Source: Odontocerum albicorne (lineage: Eukaryota > Arthropoda > Insecta > Trichoptera > Odontoceridae). Taken from it: a DNA stretch of 64,000 bases. How positions within the stretch are numbered: the first letter of the stretch is position 1; each line of letters opens with the position of its first letter. The position numbers were made by a program, and so were the translations under genes. Where the stretch lies: NCBI GenBank assembly GCA_949825065.1, contig OX463844.1:3495887-3559886 (forward strand). Reading direction: 5' to 3'. Below the pieces are notes generated by a model that searched no databases, was not told the DNA's origin, and saw only the letters and a program-made list of their open reading frames with translations. This document shows positions 32,951 to 44,306 of the stretch, piece by piece.

Positions 32951-33235
32951 CATTTATTGTACAATGTGGAATTTGGCTAATTTATTTTATAAATGTTATC
33001 GTTTTTAAAACGAGACTACCGTTTTATACATTTATTTATTGTACAATGTGGAATTTGGCAAGTTTATTTTATAAATGTTATAGTTTTTAAAACGAGACTA
33101 CCGTTTTATAAATTGATTTATTGTACAATGTGGAATTTGGCTAGTTTATTTTATTAATGTTATAGTTTTTAAAACGAGCCTACAGTTTTATACATTTATT
33201 TATTGTACAATGTAGAATTTGGCTAGTTTATTTCC
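32920..33235. repeat. 82-bp tandem repeat, four copies
   Basis: Unit GTTTTATACATTTATTTATT, GTACAATGTGGAATTTGGC, TTATAGTTTTTAAAACGAGA. Starts 32941, 33023 and 33105 give a period of 82. Abuts the 5' end of the group H LINE. Confidence 0.92.
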
Positions 33236-33490
33236 CAAAGGACAATCTCTTACAACCAATCAGAAAATTGTCTGAAAGATTTATTTACATTAGAGCTTTA
33301 TACAAACAAAATGAAGTAATAAAAGACAGAATCGCAAGATGAAAAAAATACAGAAATCATTTGACTATATGAAACATATTTTTTTTCTATGCGGATATGA
33401 GATAGAGTAGGGAAGGATATCGGGAAGAAGAATAATGGAGGGGACCACGGAGCCTCTGTTTTGTAGCAGCCTATTTCAAAATGCGTCAAC
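33225..33490 (-). repeat. Possible group D LINE 3' UTR, decayed
   Basis: CAAAGGACAATCTCTTACAACCAATCAG is a weak match to the antisense GGCAATCTCTTCCAACCAACCAG tail. The rest is not convincing. Confidence 0.3.
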
Positions 33491-33499
33491 TTAAGAAAT

Positions 33500-34125
33500 C
33501 TTTTGAATGTGTCTTTTCTAAGCCCTCTTGAGTAATTTTTATCAATTTGCTTCCGCTTAGTGGTTTATACTTTGAAGTCCAGACTGTCATGGCGTTCTAT
33601 AATACATATATTATATATTGTACAAAGACACATTTATAACACAATATTTACTCGTGTGATGCCAAATCATTAAGGCTTTAAATACCATAAGACTTAAATT
33701 ATACCTTTAGAGGACAATTCAGCGTAGTTTGATAAAAAATGGCGTTATCCGGTAAAAATACCATTGTTAAATTTTAACCGAGCTTTGACATTACCGGCTC
33801 TTTGTAACGTTTATATCTGTACCATAAGTTAGCTCACATAAACATAAAGTCAAGTCCATGAATACATTTTCTAACTTTGTTAGCAATACATATTATTATC
33901 GATTTTGAGTCCTAAGAACTGAGAGTCAATCTTTTTAAATGCTTCCACACAAAATGGGTGCATATTTGTTTCAATTAATCCACGAAACCAATGTTTTTTT
34001 TCTAATACGCGCAAAAATTTCAAGCAGCATAAATTATAGTAGTATATCATGGTTAAATTCAGTTTAAAAAAATGTTTCATACAAGTCCATAGAGAGTTGT
34101 TGGATTTTTCATACCCACATTTTAT
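33500..34125. other. Unannotated AT-rich spacer
   Basis: No supported feature. Confidence 0.5.
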
Positions 34126-34133
34126 ATGTTTAA

Positions 34134-34644
34134 CCTTTTAACGGGCATAAGCAGAAATCGGTCGCATATGCGACCACCCTTATGGTTATACTTATAAGGA
34201 TTCATTTTCTTAATAAAACTTTTTTAATTAATACAAATGTCAAATTGGCAAATGTAGTGGACGGGCAGAGGTCTTATTTAAGACGGATCGTCGTGAAGTT
34301 AGCTTCATGTTCAGTAGCAACGATCTAAACATCCGGTCAATTTCTTGTCAAAAATGTAAATAAGTGTTTTAAGCAAATCACCATTCTTTATATCTCATAT
34401 AAGAATTTTATTTCCTAATACGACTTAAACTTAGATATTATTACCTCAACATTCATTGGTCACTTTTGTGACCACTGACATGACCCCTGAAATGGGCACA
34501 GGTCTCATATGCGACTGCCTCATTAAAAAAATAATAATTATGAAACATATTTTCGAAGAAATAAAGTTGATTTGATACACATAATAATGATTTATTCAAC
34601 AAAAAACTCAATATCTCAAAAATAAAAACTTGCCCTATAAAGGG
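34134..34644. mobile_element. TTAA element, second family
   Basis: TTAA at 34130-34133 and 34645-34648. Left CCTTTTAACGGGCATAAG, right inverted CCCTTTATAGGGCAAG. GTCGCATATGCGAC near the left end and GTCTCATATGCGAC near the right are matching palindromic motifs, and GGTCACTTTTGTGACC lies between. 511 bp, non-coding. Confidence 0.6.
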
Positions 34645-34884
34645 TTAAATCATGTTTAAACCGATAAAATGTGGGTTGATTTCTTTTTGTATAATCACAC
34701 TCAAATGACAGTCAAAATAGGCGCTTGACAAGTTAACTTGAAATGTTAAAAGATGTATTTTTTTTTACTTTATGGTGTTATGTTAATTGATTTTTTAATG
34801 AAATAAATTACACACTGTTTCTTTGTCTTCGCCACTGTTTGATATATCGATTTTATTGCCCTCCAAGTTTGCTTGTTCAATTTC

Positions 34885-34950
34885 CCTTTCCCCTGACGAA
34901 GAAGACAGAGGTCTTTGAAACCGACAGTGAACTTAATAAATAATATTTTT
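34885..34950 (+). repeat. Hammerhead-like core, second copy of the CTGACGA type
   Basis: CTGACGA at 34893-34899, stem GAAGAC/GTCTTT with loop AGAG, GAAA at 34917-34920, then CCGACAGTGAAC. The stem is identical to that at 28990-29017. No inverted partner nearby. Confidence 0.5.
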
Positions 34951-35149
34951 TGGGAGGTCTTATAAGAAATATTACTGTATCCGAACATTACATAATATCT
35001 AAAACCAAATGCATATCGGAAGATCTACAAAGATTGCTTTTTAGTTCGTCTTCCCATATAAGTCTTTTGCGGTTTTCTGACCAAATATGTTTTTCTGAAC
35101 CTAAGCTAATGGTTTACACTCAATTTGTATATATTTATTTATTTATTTT

Positions 35150-35265
35150 GTAATATTTTAATCTACCAATAAAAGTGGGGTTGTGTCCCGGACTCAAAAC
35201 GCCCTTAAGGAGAGTTAGATCTCAAAATGACGCTATATAAATTGTAATTTTATTATTATTATCAA
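35150..35265 (+). repeat. GGCGCTATATAAA dispersed repeat, copy 3
   Basis: ACCAATAAAAGTGGGGTTG.., CCCTTAAGGAGAGTTAGATC and GACGCTATATAAATTG, then an ATTATTATT tail. Confidence 0.6.
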
Positions 35266-35339
35266 AATCGTGTTAAATATAAATAAAATGCATTCAATTT
35301 ATTTTATTCTAATATATGTACAGATGTCGAAAAAAAATT

Positions 35340-35715
35340 GATACAATTTTAATAATTATAAAGTCTGTATTTATTAGCACACAGTTCCCTTTCAACGTTC
35401 ACAATAAACTACATAAATACATTTTTTTATACTTAGCGTCTGTTTTCAGACTGATGACCATTCTGGTCTAGACATTGTTGGCCACCTTAAGCAACGGTAT
35501 CACAAACATCGAGAATCATTTCATTTGGTATTTGGGCACATTCTCTTTCAATGGCTACTCGTAATTCATCAATAGTTTCAGGTATTTTAACATAAACTTT
35601 ATTCTTGAGAAATCCCCAAAAGAAAATGTCTACTACCACGTTTTCGTACTTCCAGTAGCACTTCAAAATAAACTTTCTTTGTTCAAAACTTATTCTGGTT
35701 TCAGCCAATATTTCT
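35340..35715 (-). pseudogene. Internally deleted Tc1/mariner-like transposase, second family
   Basis: 74-codon frame: N-terminus MAETRISFEQRKFILKCYWK joins after about 25 residues to FFWGFLKNKVYVKIPETIDE, LRVAIERECAQIPNEMILDV and CDTVA; past the stop GQQCLDQNGHQSENRR continues. The FFLWG..K..VY block is the region of the third catalytic Asp (here VDIFFWG) in mariner-like transposases. The first two catalytic residues and the DNA-binding domain are deleted. Distinct from the 7.5-43 kb family, yet broken in the same way. Confidence 0.8.
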
Positions 35716-36835
35716 CAACGGTTAAACCTAAAACAAAAAAAAACAGCAAGTTACCAGCTATTAACGTGTTCCTCGCGGGAAGCACAAACGCCTGTGATCT
35801 GATCTGTAGCATTCCTTTGTGCATTTTACGTAATGTTTAGTTTATCTCCTTTATTTAATGAGTCTCCTTAAGAGTAATGACTATTATTTATTATCAGAAA
35901 ATTACTCGAATGTCATGTTTACTTGGTGGTGTAATCAAATATCAGTGGTTCTAAACAAAATACGCGTTTAAACTTAGAAATTAAAAAACGCCGAAATTGT
36001 GCCGCGCACAGGATTCGTGGAATTTGATTTTTAACGCGGTGTACAGGTTAAAGAGTGGATACATTTTTACAACAACTGTGTATCATATATTGAAGTATTT
36101 GATTAACGTAATAACTTTTCAAATTTATATACCATCGTATATTGACATTTTTATTTCTTCCCTGACTTTAAATTTACGCTTTATAAACGTTAACCATGGT
36201 TACCTTCAATTGACCACACATGTTCATTTCTTTAAAAAAAAAACATTCATTAAGACTCTGAACGAATGATATTAAGTAACCAGTAATATGATACAACGGT
36301 CACAGACAAAAAAAAAACAAGTCTACCATAGTGAATTATGGCTCTCCCTCATATCAAATGGGATTCCCTTAATAGTACACTAACTACAAATCTCCTTTTC
36401 GAATAACACAGCAATAATTAAATAGGAACTAAATGTAGTTCGAAATTAAATGTGTCAGCAAGAATGGGATGAGTATGGGCAGGAACGTGCCATGCTCTCT
36501 AAAGGTGCAGGCCCGTTCAAATAAAAACGAACGCCCCTTAATAAATATTTCAAAGTAAGGTTTTATTAAATATTTTCTTCGCTTCTGTTTTACACTTAAA
36601 TCGTTTTATTCGTTGCCCTAACATTTAAAGGTACATACGTTTATACAATTATTTCACACATGTTAAACAACTCATTAATAAAATATATTATTTTTTGTGC
36701 ATTTATCATGCACTATTATTAAGTTTTATAAAGCGTTTTTTGGGTCGCAAAAGTCAGATTCGTGTGATATGCATTTTCAACATTTGGTTGAACCGCAAAG
36801 TACCCCATTATATTGAACAGGTGATTTCGCATATT
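35716..36835. other. Unannotated region
   Basis: A 90-codon open frame (35997-36269) without recognisable domain. AT-rich. Confidence 0.45.
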
Positions 36836-36837
36836 TA

Positions 36838-37460
36838 TTTATTTACCAATTTTATTGCAATACAATCTAGCGGGCTTATTGCCAGGTGGAAATCTCTTCC
36901 AACCAACCAGACAAAAGTAAATTAAGCAAGTTACGTGGTCGCATAAATCATTGAAATGACTATCCATCCCCACGACATCCATAAACATATACTTGAGAAC
37001 ATACCCACGAACCCCAAAAGGACGGACAATCACCCGAACGTTGTTTTTCATATAAAGTGAGATATCATCAATCAAAAGAAAAAGAAAGGATGGTGGAGAG
37101 GAAAGGAAAAGAAAAATCAGGAATGAAACACGTTATTTTACTGACTAGAAATTAAGAGTTTTTTCAGTCACTTCTTAAAGCATGCCAAGGACGGAGCGAG
37201 TCTTATATTGGTTTGTAACTGATTCCAGAGTCTCACTGCATGGACAGTAAAGGACGACGTAAAGAAAGAGGAGCGGTGAACCGGAAAGGCCAATAAACAA
37301 TCTCTGTTTGAGCGTAGCGCTAATCCATGACTGGAAAGACGCTGAAAATTTTCGGCGAGATAAGAGGGTGCGGCGGGACAGTTAAGCATTTTATACAATA
37401 GAGACAGTATGTGAATTTGGCGTCTATTTCTAACATTCAACCAGTTCAATGCATACTCTT
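36838..37460 (-). pseudogene. Group D LINE (Jockey/CR1-type) 3' end
   Basis: Minus strand: EYALNWLNVRNRRQIHILSL, LYKMLNCPAAPSYLAENFQR, LSSHGLALRSNRDCLLAFPV, HRSSFFTSSFTVHAVRLWNQ and LQTNIRLAPSLACFKK. NW....RR..H...L.., F..SF...A.RLWN.L and APSL..FKK are the classic end of Jockey/CR1/I-group ORF2. The 3' UTR carries GATGGTGGAGAGGAAAGG antisense blocks and GGTTGGAAGAGATTTCC. 93 codons without a stop. The 49.4 kb copy is a sister. Confidence 0.88.
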
Positions 37461-37479
37461 GCTCGAAAATATACCTGAG

Positions 37480-37960
37480 TTCATACTTTTCTACTCAAGC
37501 ACAAAAGTTTCGTGTCTTTCACATTCATACATCTATTCATATACAATATTTAATGATTAATACTTCTAACTTTTTCCTTTTTTTCAAAATACGGTCCGAC
37601 ATATCCAATCAAGTTTTGCTCGGTTTACCCCTATCATACAAACCTTTGATTTCAGACTTACGAGTGTATGATATACATGCGTTTAGTCATTCTTTCGTTT
37701 TTCATTCTCTCCACATTTCCAAACCTTCATAAAACTTCTTTCATCTTATTTATAACACCCATTTTATCCAAATATTAAATTACGATATCTTTATTACGTC
37801 TTCTTTCATACATTGATAATCTACAAATTTTCATTATTGCACGCATCTCCACAGCATTCCCCTGACATTCATCATTCTTTTGCCAAATTCAAGCTTCACT
37901 TCTAGTCGTTTCTAGTAATTAGTCACTTCTAGTAATTGACGCCAATACACTATTGTGCAG
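37480..37960 (-). pseudogene. Group A LINE remnant, antisense
   Basis: CGGTCCGACATATCCAATCA, TTTCATTCTCTCCACATTTC, TTTATCCAAATATTAAATTACG and CTCCACAGCATTCCCC parallel 18.3 kb. Many stops. Confidence 0.55.
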
Positions 37961-38689
37961 TGTCATTTTTGTTTCTTTTAAACAAGCGTAACATAGTTGT
38001 TGTTTTGCATTAGGTGCTAAATAAGATATTCGAATTGAATATTAATAATAATTCATACTTATTTGATGAGTTGCATAAAAAAATCTTCATATTTTACTCA
38101 GAAACTTAATGTGGTTCATAATACGAGTACAATCATACAATTCCTAGTTGACAGCTTAATCTTTCGATCCACTGAGGCCGGCACTTTGCACACACGATAT
38201 TACTATCTATACATACTACACGCCCTGTCCGCCAGCTGTCAGCTGTCGCGCCACCTGGCCAATATAATAATAATAAAACTGTAACAATTTATTTATTTTT
38301 ATTTTCTGCACCGGGCAACACCCGGCACGAGCGCGCGCATTCACTGCACACCCGCACTAAAGGTGGCTATACACTATATTCCTCATTAAAAAAATAATAA
38401 ATATTGAAGACGTATTTATCACTTCCAATATTTTTTCTAAAATTGTTTCATTTGACTTTAGTTTTAAAATATGATTTATTCGACGGTCATTAAAATTTAA
38501 TAAAACCTGTTTATGGAGATCAATGATATCATTTTTAATTGCCAGTGAATACGTGAATAGATCATTTGGGGAAAAAACTTGAGTGGGTAATAATTGTACA
38601 AAGAATTATATTAAAACTTTTTTTTGAAAATTTTATGATTATTTAATATATTGTAAAAAAATACTGACCTATTTTTTTCTTTATTATAT

Positions 38690-38830
38690 TTTTTACTGTG
38701 TACATGGTTAAACATGGTATTAAACATGGTACAGTGTACTAAAATTTTTCTGTTTACATGGTTAAACATGGTACATTTGGTAGACTTATTGCTATACACC
38801 AATTTCTTCCAGCCAACTAGCTTTATCTTT
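38690..38830 (-). repeat. Decayed LINE/SINE tail with short duplications
   Basis: GTTAAACATGGTA occurs several times (38707, 38721, 38762). The end CCAATTTCTTCCAGCCAACTAG resembles the antisense GGTTGGAAGAGATTGC tail. Confidence 0.4.
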
Positions 38831-38879
38831 ATATATACATATATGAAAAAGAATGAATTCAACCAAAATATTTGTTTAT

Positions 38880-39050
38880 AACTTTTGTTTTTTATTTATT
38901 TATTACACATGACAAGAAATATACATAATTTGCGAAAAAACAACAGGTAATTTAATTTGGACATACGATTTTAATGGATCTGGATTTGTTCCCTTTCATT
39001 TGTCGTGTTCCCAGTGAACTAGGCATTTGCCTGTATCTCACTGAGGATGA
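38880..39050 (-). repeat. Dispersed repeat with CATGTGTAATAAATAAATA tail, copy 1
   Basis: Antisense of the 3' part at 43.65-43.81 and 60.83-61.01 kb: GACAAGAAATATACATAATT, TTAATGGATCTGGATTTGTT, TTGCCTGTATCTCACTGA. The 79-codon open frame across it is not a gene. Confidence 0.75.
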
Positions 39051-39213
39051 TACTATACTGCAAATATTTAAACTTAAGAAAGTTGTTAACTTTTACTTGT
39101 GTTATTATTTTTTTGCACTCAAATGTCGCAAACACAGTTATTTTGCTATTTTTTTCTTCGATTCCAAAGTGATATTTAAATTCTATGAGCGGAATTTAGA
39201 AAATAAAACTTAA

Positions 39214-39740
39214 TGTTCCCATAATGAGGTTATGTTAACAAGAACCGGAAATATTTCATAAATTACACAAAGTATTATTCAGTTACATTTCTAAATAAAT
39301 TTAAAAAACTCTTTATCGAACTTACTGACAGTGTATACTAACCTTTAGAAACGCGTCCTTTTCTCATCGAAACCATAAAGTTATTGTACCTAGTAAAAAG
39401 AAAGCACTTCGTGTGGTGTTATAGATAATTGGAAAATAACACTGGGATTACTCTTTTGTGCAGTGAGCGCCTTTTATCCTGATGTTTTGAACGATACTTG
39501 GGGCTATTGATGTTTTGTTACATCATAAAATTACTCGTTAAGTTTTGTGTTATAAAAATAACGGAACATAAAAGTTTGCAATTTATATTTCGAATATTTA
39601 TAATTAGTTTTTTGAATTGTGAAAAATGAATAAGTACTAAGCCGTATTTGAATTTTTAAAATTGGACTGTCAATATTGTTTTAAGTGTGGTTAAAAATAT
39701 ATGACATTTTTTATTCAATGCAAGCCATCAACAATATTTT
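39214..39740. other. Unannotated AT-rich spacer
   Basis: No supported feature. Confidence 0.5.
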
Positions 39741-39744
39741 GATA

Positions 39745-40620
39745 AGTATTTATTTTCTTAAAACTGCGCATATCTATGGTCTTCAGTTTATCATAGACAA
39801 ATTGAGGGTAATATTTTACACTTTGAGAATTATGAAACTATGTAGGTATGTATATTTCTTTATCTATAAAATTTATATTCGTAAATTATTTATTTTATTA
39901 AAAGTGCGTGTCTATCGTCTTCAGTTAATTGAAGTAAAGTTATATATAACAATTAACAGTTTGAGAATTTTGAAACTATATGTTTCTTTGTATAAAAAAA
40001 ATTTGTTTTAATTTATGATTTCTAATTCAATGTAAAGGGTCTTTCAAATTGAGCGGTTTTTTAATTCTTGGATAAAACACAGATGGTGTCGCGAGCTTGC
40101 CTGGGTCTTGTAACATCTGAGAAGTATAATGTATGACATTTATAAAAATGGAGTCGTATACAATACAACAACGTGTTCAAATTGTTGAATTATTTTATGT
40201 ATTGTAATCTCCGGAAACCGTGATGTTAATTGGTCACCAAGATCACGTGATCTGACACCATTGGACTATTTTCTCTAGGGTTACGGGAAAAGCCAGATCT
40301 ATAAGAATAACCCCCAATCAATTCCTGAGCTGAAGGACAAAATTATTCGCGTTATTGGTGAATTAGAACCGTAATTTATGTCATATTACTACTTTGAGAA
40401 TTATGAAACTATGTAGGTATGTATATTTCTTTGTCTATAAAATTTATATTTGTAAGTTATTTATTTTATTAAAAGTGCGTGTCTATCGTCTTCAGTTAAT
40501 TGAAGTAAAGTTATATATAACAATTTACAGTTTGAGAATTTTAAAACTATATGTTTCTTTGTATGAAAAAAATTTGTTTTAATTTATAATTTCTAATTCA
40601 ATGTAAAGAGTCTTTCAAAT
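39745..40620. repeat. Tandem duplication including a mariner fragment
   Basis: CTTTGAGAATTATGAAACTA at 39821 recurs at 40392, offset 571 bp, with matching text through TCTAATTCAATGTAAAG. Inside, 39745-39850 and 39880-39990 are a more diverged 130-bp duplication (TTATTTT.TTAAAA.TGCG). The 108- and 62-codon frames here are shadows of the duplication. Confidence 0.88.
40033..40376 (+). mobile_element. Deleted Tc1/mariner-like element, copy D (cut)
   Basis: Left terminal repeat TAAAGGGTCTTTCAAATTGA, short start SYTIQQRVQIVELFY, family deletion junction, then the C-terminus to VIGELEP, where the next duplication unit begins. Confidence 0.85.
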
Positions 40621-41168
40621 TAAACGGTACTTTTAATTCTTAGATAAAACACAGATGGCGTCGATAATTTGCCTGGGTCTTGTGATATTTGAGAAGTATA
40701 ATGTATTAAATTTATAAAAATGGAGTCGTATACAATACAACAACGCGTTCAAATTGTTGAATTATTTTATGTATTGTAATCTCCGAAAACTGTGATGTTA
40801 ATTGGCCACCAAGATCATGTGATCTGACACCGTTGGACTATTTTCTCTGGGGTTACGTGAAAAACCAGGTCTATAAGAATGACCCCCAAACAATTCCTGA
40901 GTTGAAGGATGAAATTATTCGCATTATTGGTGAGTGAGAACCGCAATTATGCCAAAATGTCATCGAAAATTTTGACAAAAGAGTGGACATCTGTGGAGCT
41001 GCAAGAGGTGGACATTTGGCGGATATTGTTTTTTGTGTTGAAATGTCACACATTATACATCAATGACCAATAAAAAGTTTTTTGAAATCAAAGCAAATTG
41101 TGTGTTTTATTCAAGAAGTAAAAAAAATAGAATTAAAAAAAATCGCTCTATTTAAAAAACCCTTTATG
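40605..41168 (+). mobile_element. Deleted Tc1/mariner-like element, copy E
   Basis: TAAAGAGTCTTTCAAATTAA to AAAAACCCTTTA. Contains the same junction, WPPRSCDLTPLDYFLWGYVK with a frame change before it, QVYKNDPQTIPELKDEI and GAARGGHLADIVFCVEM. About 560 bp. Confidence 0.88.
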
Positions 41169-41339
41169 ATTGTAGGTTTAAAATAACAATAGAAAAATTT
41201 GCACATGTGTGGAAACATGAACTTATGGATGGACGTATACGTGTATATGTAAAAACTACCAAATTATAATTTTACATGTTCACGCCATTTTGTATGTGCT
41301 TGTATAAAACTTTTTTTTTTAATATGGAAATAAACCATT

Positions 41340-41560
41340 TAATTAATAAATACAGGTTTATTGATAGCAACATAGTATGTACATTATACATTTAGATATA
41401 TTTTAAGAACACATTAAAAAAGGAATACATAAAAAAACAGAAGCTATCAAAAAGTCTGGACTCATCTAATAACATCCCCCCGGCCAAGATACACCCCACC
41501 AATATAGGGCGAGCCCAGCCACGGGGACACCAGATGTTTTTCAGCCCACACTCTCGAACA
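41340..41560 (-). repeat. Dispersed repeat, copy 2 (partner near 1.9 kb)
   Basis: RECGLKNIWCPRGWARPILV, GCILAGGMLLDESRLFDSFC, and the tail antisense to GATAGCAACATAGTATG. Same as 1740-2015. Confidence 0.7.
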
Positions 41561-41667
41561 TGTAGAATAAGAAGAGAAAAGAAAACACGCAAAATAAACA
41601 GCTGATAAAAAAAAAAAATTTAATATATATTTAACTGGTTTGATATTTTTATACGATATAAAGAAGA

Positions 41668-41830
41668 CAATTTGCGGGCCCTCGTTGATAAGACATTTGC
41701 CTTCTTTAAGAGTTACGGGTTTGATTCCCGTTAAAACAAAATTTATCTTACCGAAGGTTTTCTTTTGGTTATCACTTAAAGTCTCTTTAACATCGTTCTC
41801 GTCGGTCGGCAGAAATTGCCACCTGACAAA
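41668..41830 (+). mobile_element. tRNA-derived SINE
   Basis: CTCGTTGATAAGACATTTGC (A box) and GGTTTGATTCC (B box, 41718-41728), body, then TCGGTCGGCAGAAATTGCCACC resembling the GTTGGTTGGAAGAGATTGCC tail. The overlapping 113- and 157-codon frames are not genes. Confidence 0.6.
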
Positions 41831-42603
41831 AAGTACGCCAGGTGTGCAACGAAATGTAAACCTTATGCGACGAAAGTACACGTCGTCTGAGTCGGGTCTT
41901 TTTGACCACATACATTTAAATGAACTTGTCGACATAGAGATTATAATATCAACATTTTATAATTTATTGTATTGTATTTGATTGAGTTTATAGCCACGTA
42001 ACCATATATTTGAACCAACCAGACAACGGTAATAAAAATTAGTTAAATTTCGATTTGTCAATTTGTACAAAATTTTCAAACAATTAAAAAAGTGAAATAA
42101 CATTAATGGATTGAAAATGAAAAGAATAGTTGCGAGGAAAGGCAAATAGGGAGTTCAACACATAATAAATACAAGTAATGCCGACTATAAACTTTTATAC
42201 ATGTTATTTACAGTTTTGCTTTGTGAAAAATGTTTTCTTTGAAGACAAATTTGAAAGAACACTGACACATGAAATTGGAATAAAGTGTCATTTTCCTTTG
42301 TAATTCAAATTTAAATGATATGAAACCTTTTGATTCTGAACTCATAATATGAATGTAGTGAAGTGTCAATTTACTTTGAAATATTAAATTGATATGTCAC
42401 CTTGTCGTTCTTAACTTATAATAGGAATATTATGTTGGTAGGTGAATATTTTACATAATTATCTTTTTTGAGTTGGTATAGGCATTACAGATACCCGCCA
42501 ATTGAAAGTATCTATAATGGCTGCACTTGGATAGGGAATTCTGGAGTTTTGTCTCTCTATCCAACCCCGTTAGGGAAATTGTGTAATGGTTTTTATGAAT
42601 TAT

Positions 42604-43160
42604 AAAGCATCTTTCAAATTGAGCGGTTTTTTTAAATATTTTTTTTTTAATTCTCGAATAAAACACACAATTTGTTTGGATTTAAATAATCTTTTTATTG
42701 GTCATTGAAGTATAATGTATGACATTTAAACACAAAAATCAATATCCGCCAAATGTCCACCTCTTTCGGCTCCACAGATGTCCACTCTTTTATCAAAAAT
42801 TTCGATGACGTTTTGGCATAATTGAGGTTCTAACTCACCAATAACGCGAATGATTTCGTCCTTCAGCTCAGGAATTGATTGGGGGTCATTCTTATAGACC
42901 TGGCTTTTCACGTAACCCCAGAGAAAATAGTCCAACGGTGTCAGATCACATGATCTTGGTGGCAAATTAACATCACCGTTTCCGGAGATTACAATGCATA
43001 AAATAATTCAACCATTTGAACGCGTTGTTGTACTGTATACGACTCCATTTTTATAAATGTCATACATTATACTTCTAAAAAAGACCTAGGCAAGTTCGCG
43101 ACGCCATCTGTGTTTTATCCAAGAATTAAAAGAACCGTTTAATTTGAAAGACCCTTTATA
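42604..43160 (-). mobile_element. Deleted Tc1/mariner-like element, copy F
   Basis: Minus-strand frame of 79 codons: PPRSCDLTPLDYFLWGYVKS, QVYKNDPQSIPELKDEIIRV, IGELEPQLCQNVIEIFDKRV and DICGAERGGHLADIDFCV; the best preserved C-terminus of the family, with the Asp of TPLDYF. Ends TAAAGCATCTTTCAAATTGA and TAATTTGAAAGACCCTTTA with TA outside. Same internal deletion as its siblings. Confidence 0.9.
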
Positions 43161-43194
43161 AAAGGACGTTATTTATCTCGATATTCAGACCCAC

Positions 43195-43305
43195 TATTAT
43201 TACGTTTATGTTTATAATAGTGAGTTCAAATTCCGAGTTAAAGCACCCTTGAGAAGAGTTTGCTCTATAAACGGCGCTTTATAAATTTTTCTTGTATTAT
43301 TATGT
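43195..43305 (+). repeat. GGCGCTATATAAA dispersed repeat, copy 4
   Basis: ATAATAGTGAGTTCAAATTCC, GCACCCTTGAGAAGAGTTTG, CTCTATAAACGGCGCTTTAT. Directly follows mariner copy F. Confidence 0.7.
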
Positions 43306-43489
43306 TTACTAAATTATCCTCTAACAACTAAAATGTCAGTTGTATCATTTTTACTGCACTATGATATTAGCAAATAATCCTATTTCAATTTAGAAAAAAA
43401 AATGGTTTCGTTTACTCATGTAATAGTGGAAAGTAGCGGATGCGCCGTTGTTTTCTATTAACGTGTGATGCATTTTTTGTGATGAATTT

Positions 43490-43815
43490 TTTGGTCTGTT
43501 TGGAGTGATGAAGTGCGAGGAGTTTGATTGCGCGTGATGTATACATGTGTAATTGAGTGTCACTGTTTGTAAGGTTGATGAGAATGTGCAACGGGGTTTT
43601 ACATAATCCAAATTCGGAAAGAAGTATCGATTTATTTTTTCATGCTATATGTCAACAGTGAGATACAGGCAAAAACCTAGTTTACGGGGACACGACAAAT
43701 GAAAGGCATTAAACCCAGATCCATTAAAATTATGTGTCCGAATTAAATTGCCTGTTGTTTTTTTCGCAAATTATGTATATGTCTTGTCATGTGTAAAATA
43801 AATAAAAAAAATGAT
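43490..43815 (+). repeat. Dispersed repeat with CATGTGTAATAAATAAATA tail, copy 2
   Basis: GGTCTGTTTGGAGTGATGA, GAGTGTCACTGTTTGTAAGG, AGAAGTATCGATTTATTTTT, GTGAGATACAGGCAAAAACC, CAGATCCATTAAAATTATG. 60.66-61.01 kb is a full second copy. Probably a retroelement 3' UTR. The minus-strand 73-codon frame has no known domain. Confidence 0.8.
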
Positions 43816-43929
43816 ATTTTTAAAATAACGGTGTACGAATTTCATATAATATTACTAAAATTACCCAGCCCAAATATTATCTGTTTTGAAATGATCGAGA
43901 AATAACTAACCGCTTTGTATATGCTTGTA

Positions 43930-44225
43930 TAGAACAAAACACTTTAAAATAGATAGAACAGAACACTTTAAAATACAGAACAGAACACTTTAAAATATAG
44001 AACAGAACACTTTAAAATACAAAACAGAACACTTTAAAATAGATATAACAGCACACTTTAAAATACAGAACAGAACACTTTAAAATATAGAACAGAACAC
44101 TTGAAAATACAGAACACTTGAAAATTTAGAACAGAACACTTTAAAATAGATAGAACAGAACAATTTGAAATACAGAACAGAACACTTTAAAATTTAGAAC
44201 AGAGCACTTGAAAATATAAAATAGT
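43930..44225. repeat. 22-bp tandem repeat, about 13 copies
   Basis: Unit AGAACAGAACACTTTAAAATAT with 26-bp variants (GATAGAACAG). Confidence 0.95.
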
Positions 44226-44306
44226 TTTATCATTAAATAGGTATTAGTTTAACGGGTTAGATATTATTGTACACTAGTTGCAACCCGTGAAATATTCACG
44301 GAAGTA

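Noticed and set aside
39685..40011. 108-codon open frame
   Set aside because: Lies across a diverged tandem duplication; low-complexity, AT-driven composition and no domain.
41462..41981. Overlapping 157- and 113-codon open frames on opposite strands
   Set aside because: They cover a SINE and a dispersed repeat; the translations match repeats elsewhere.
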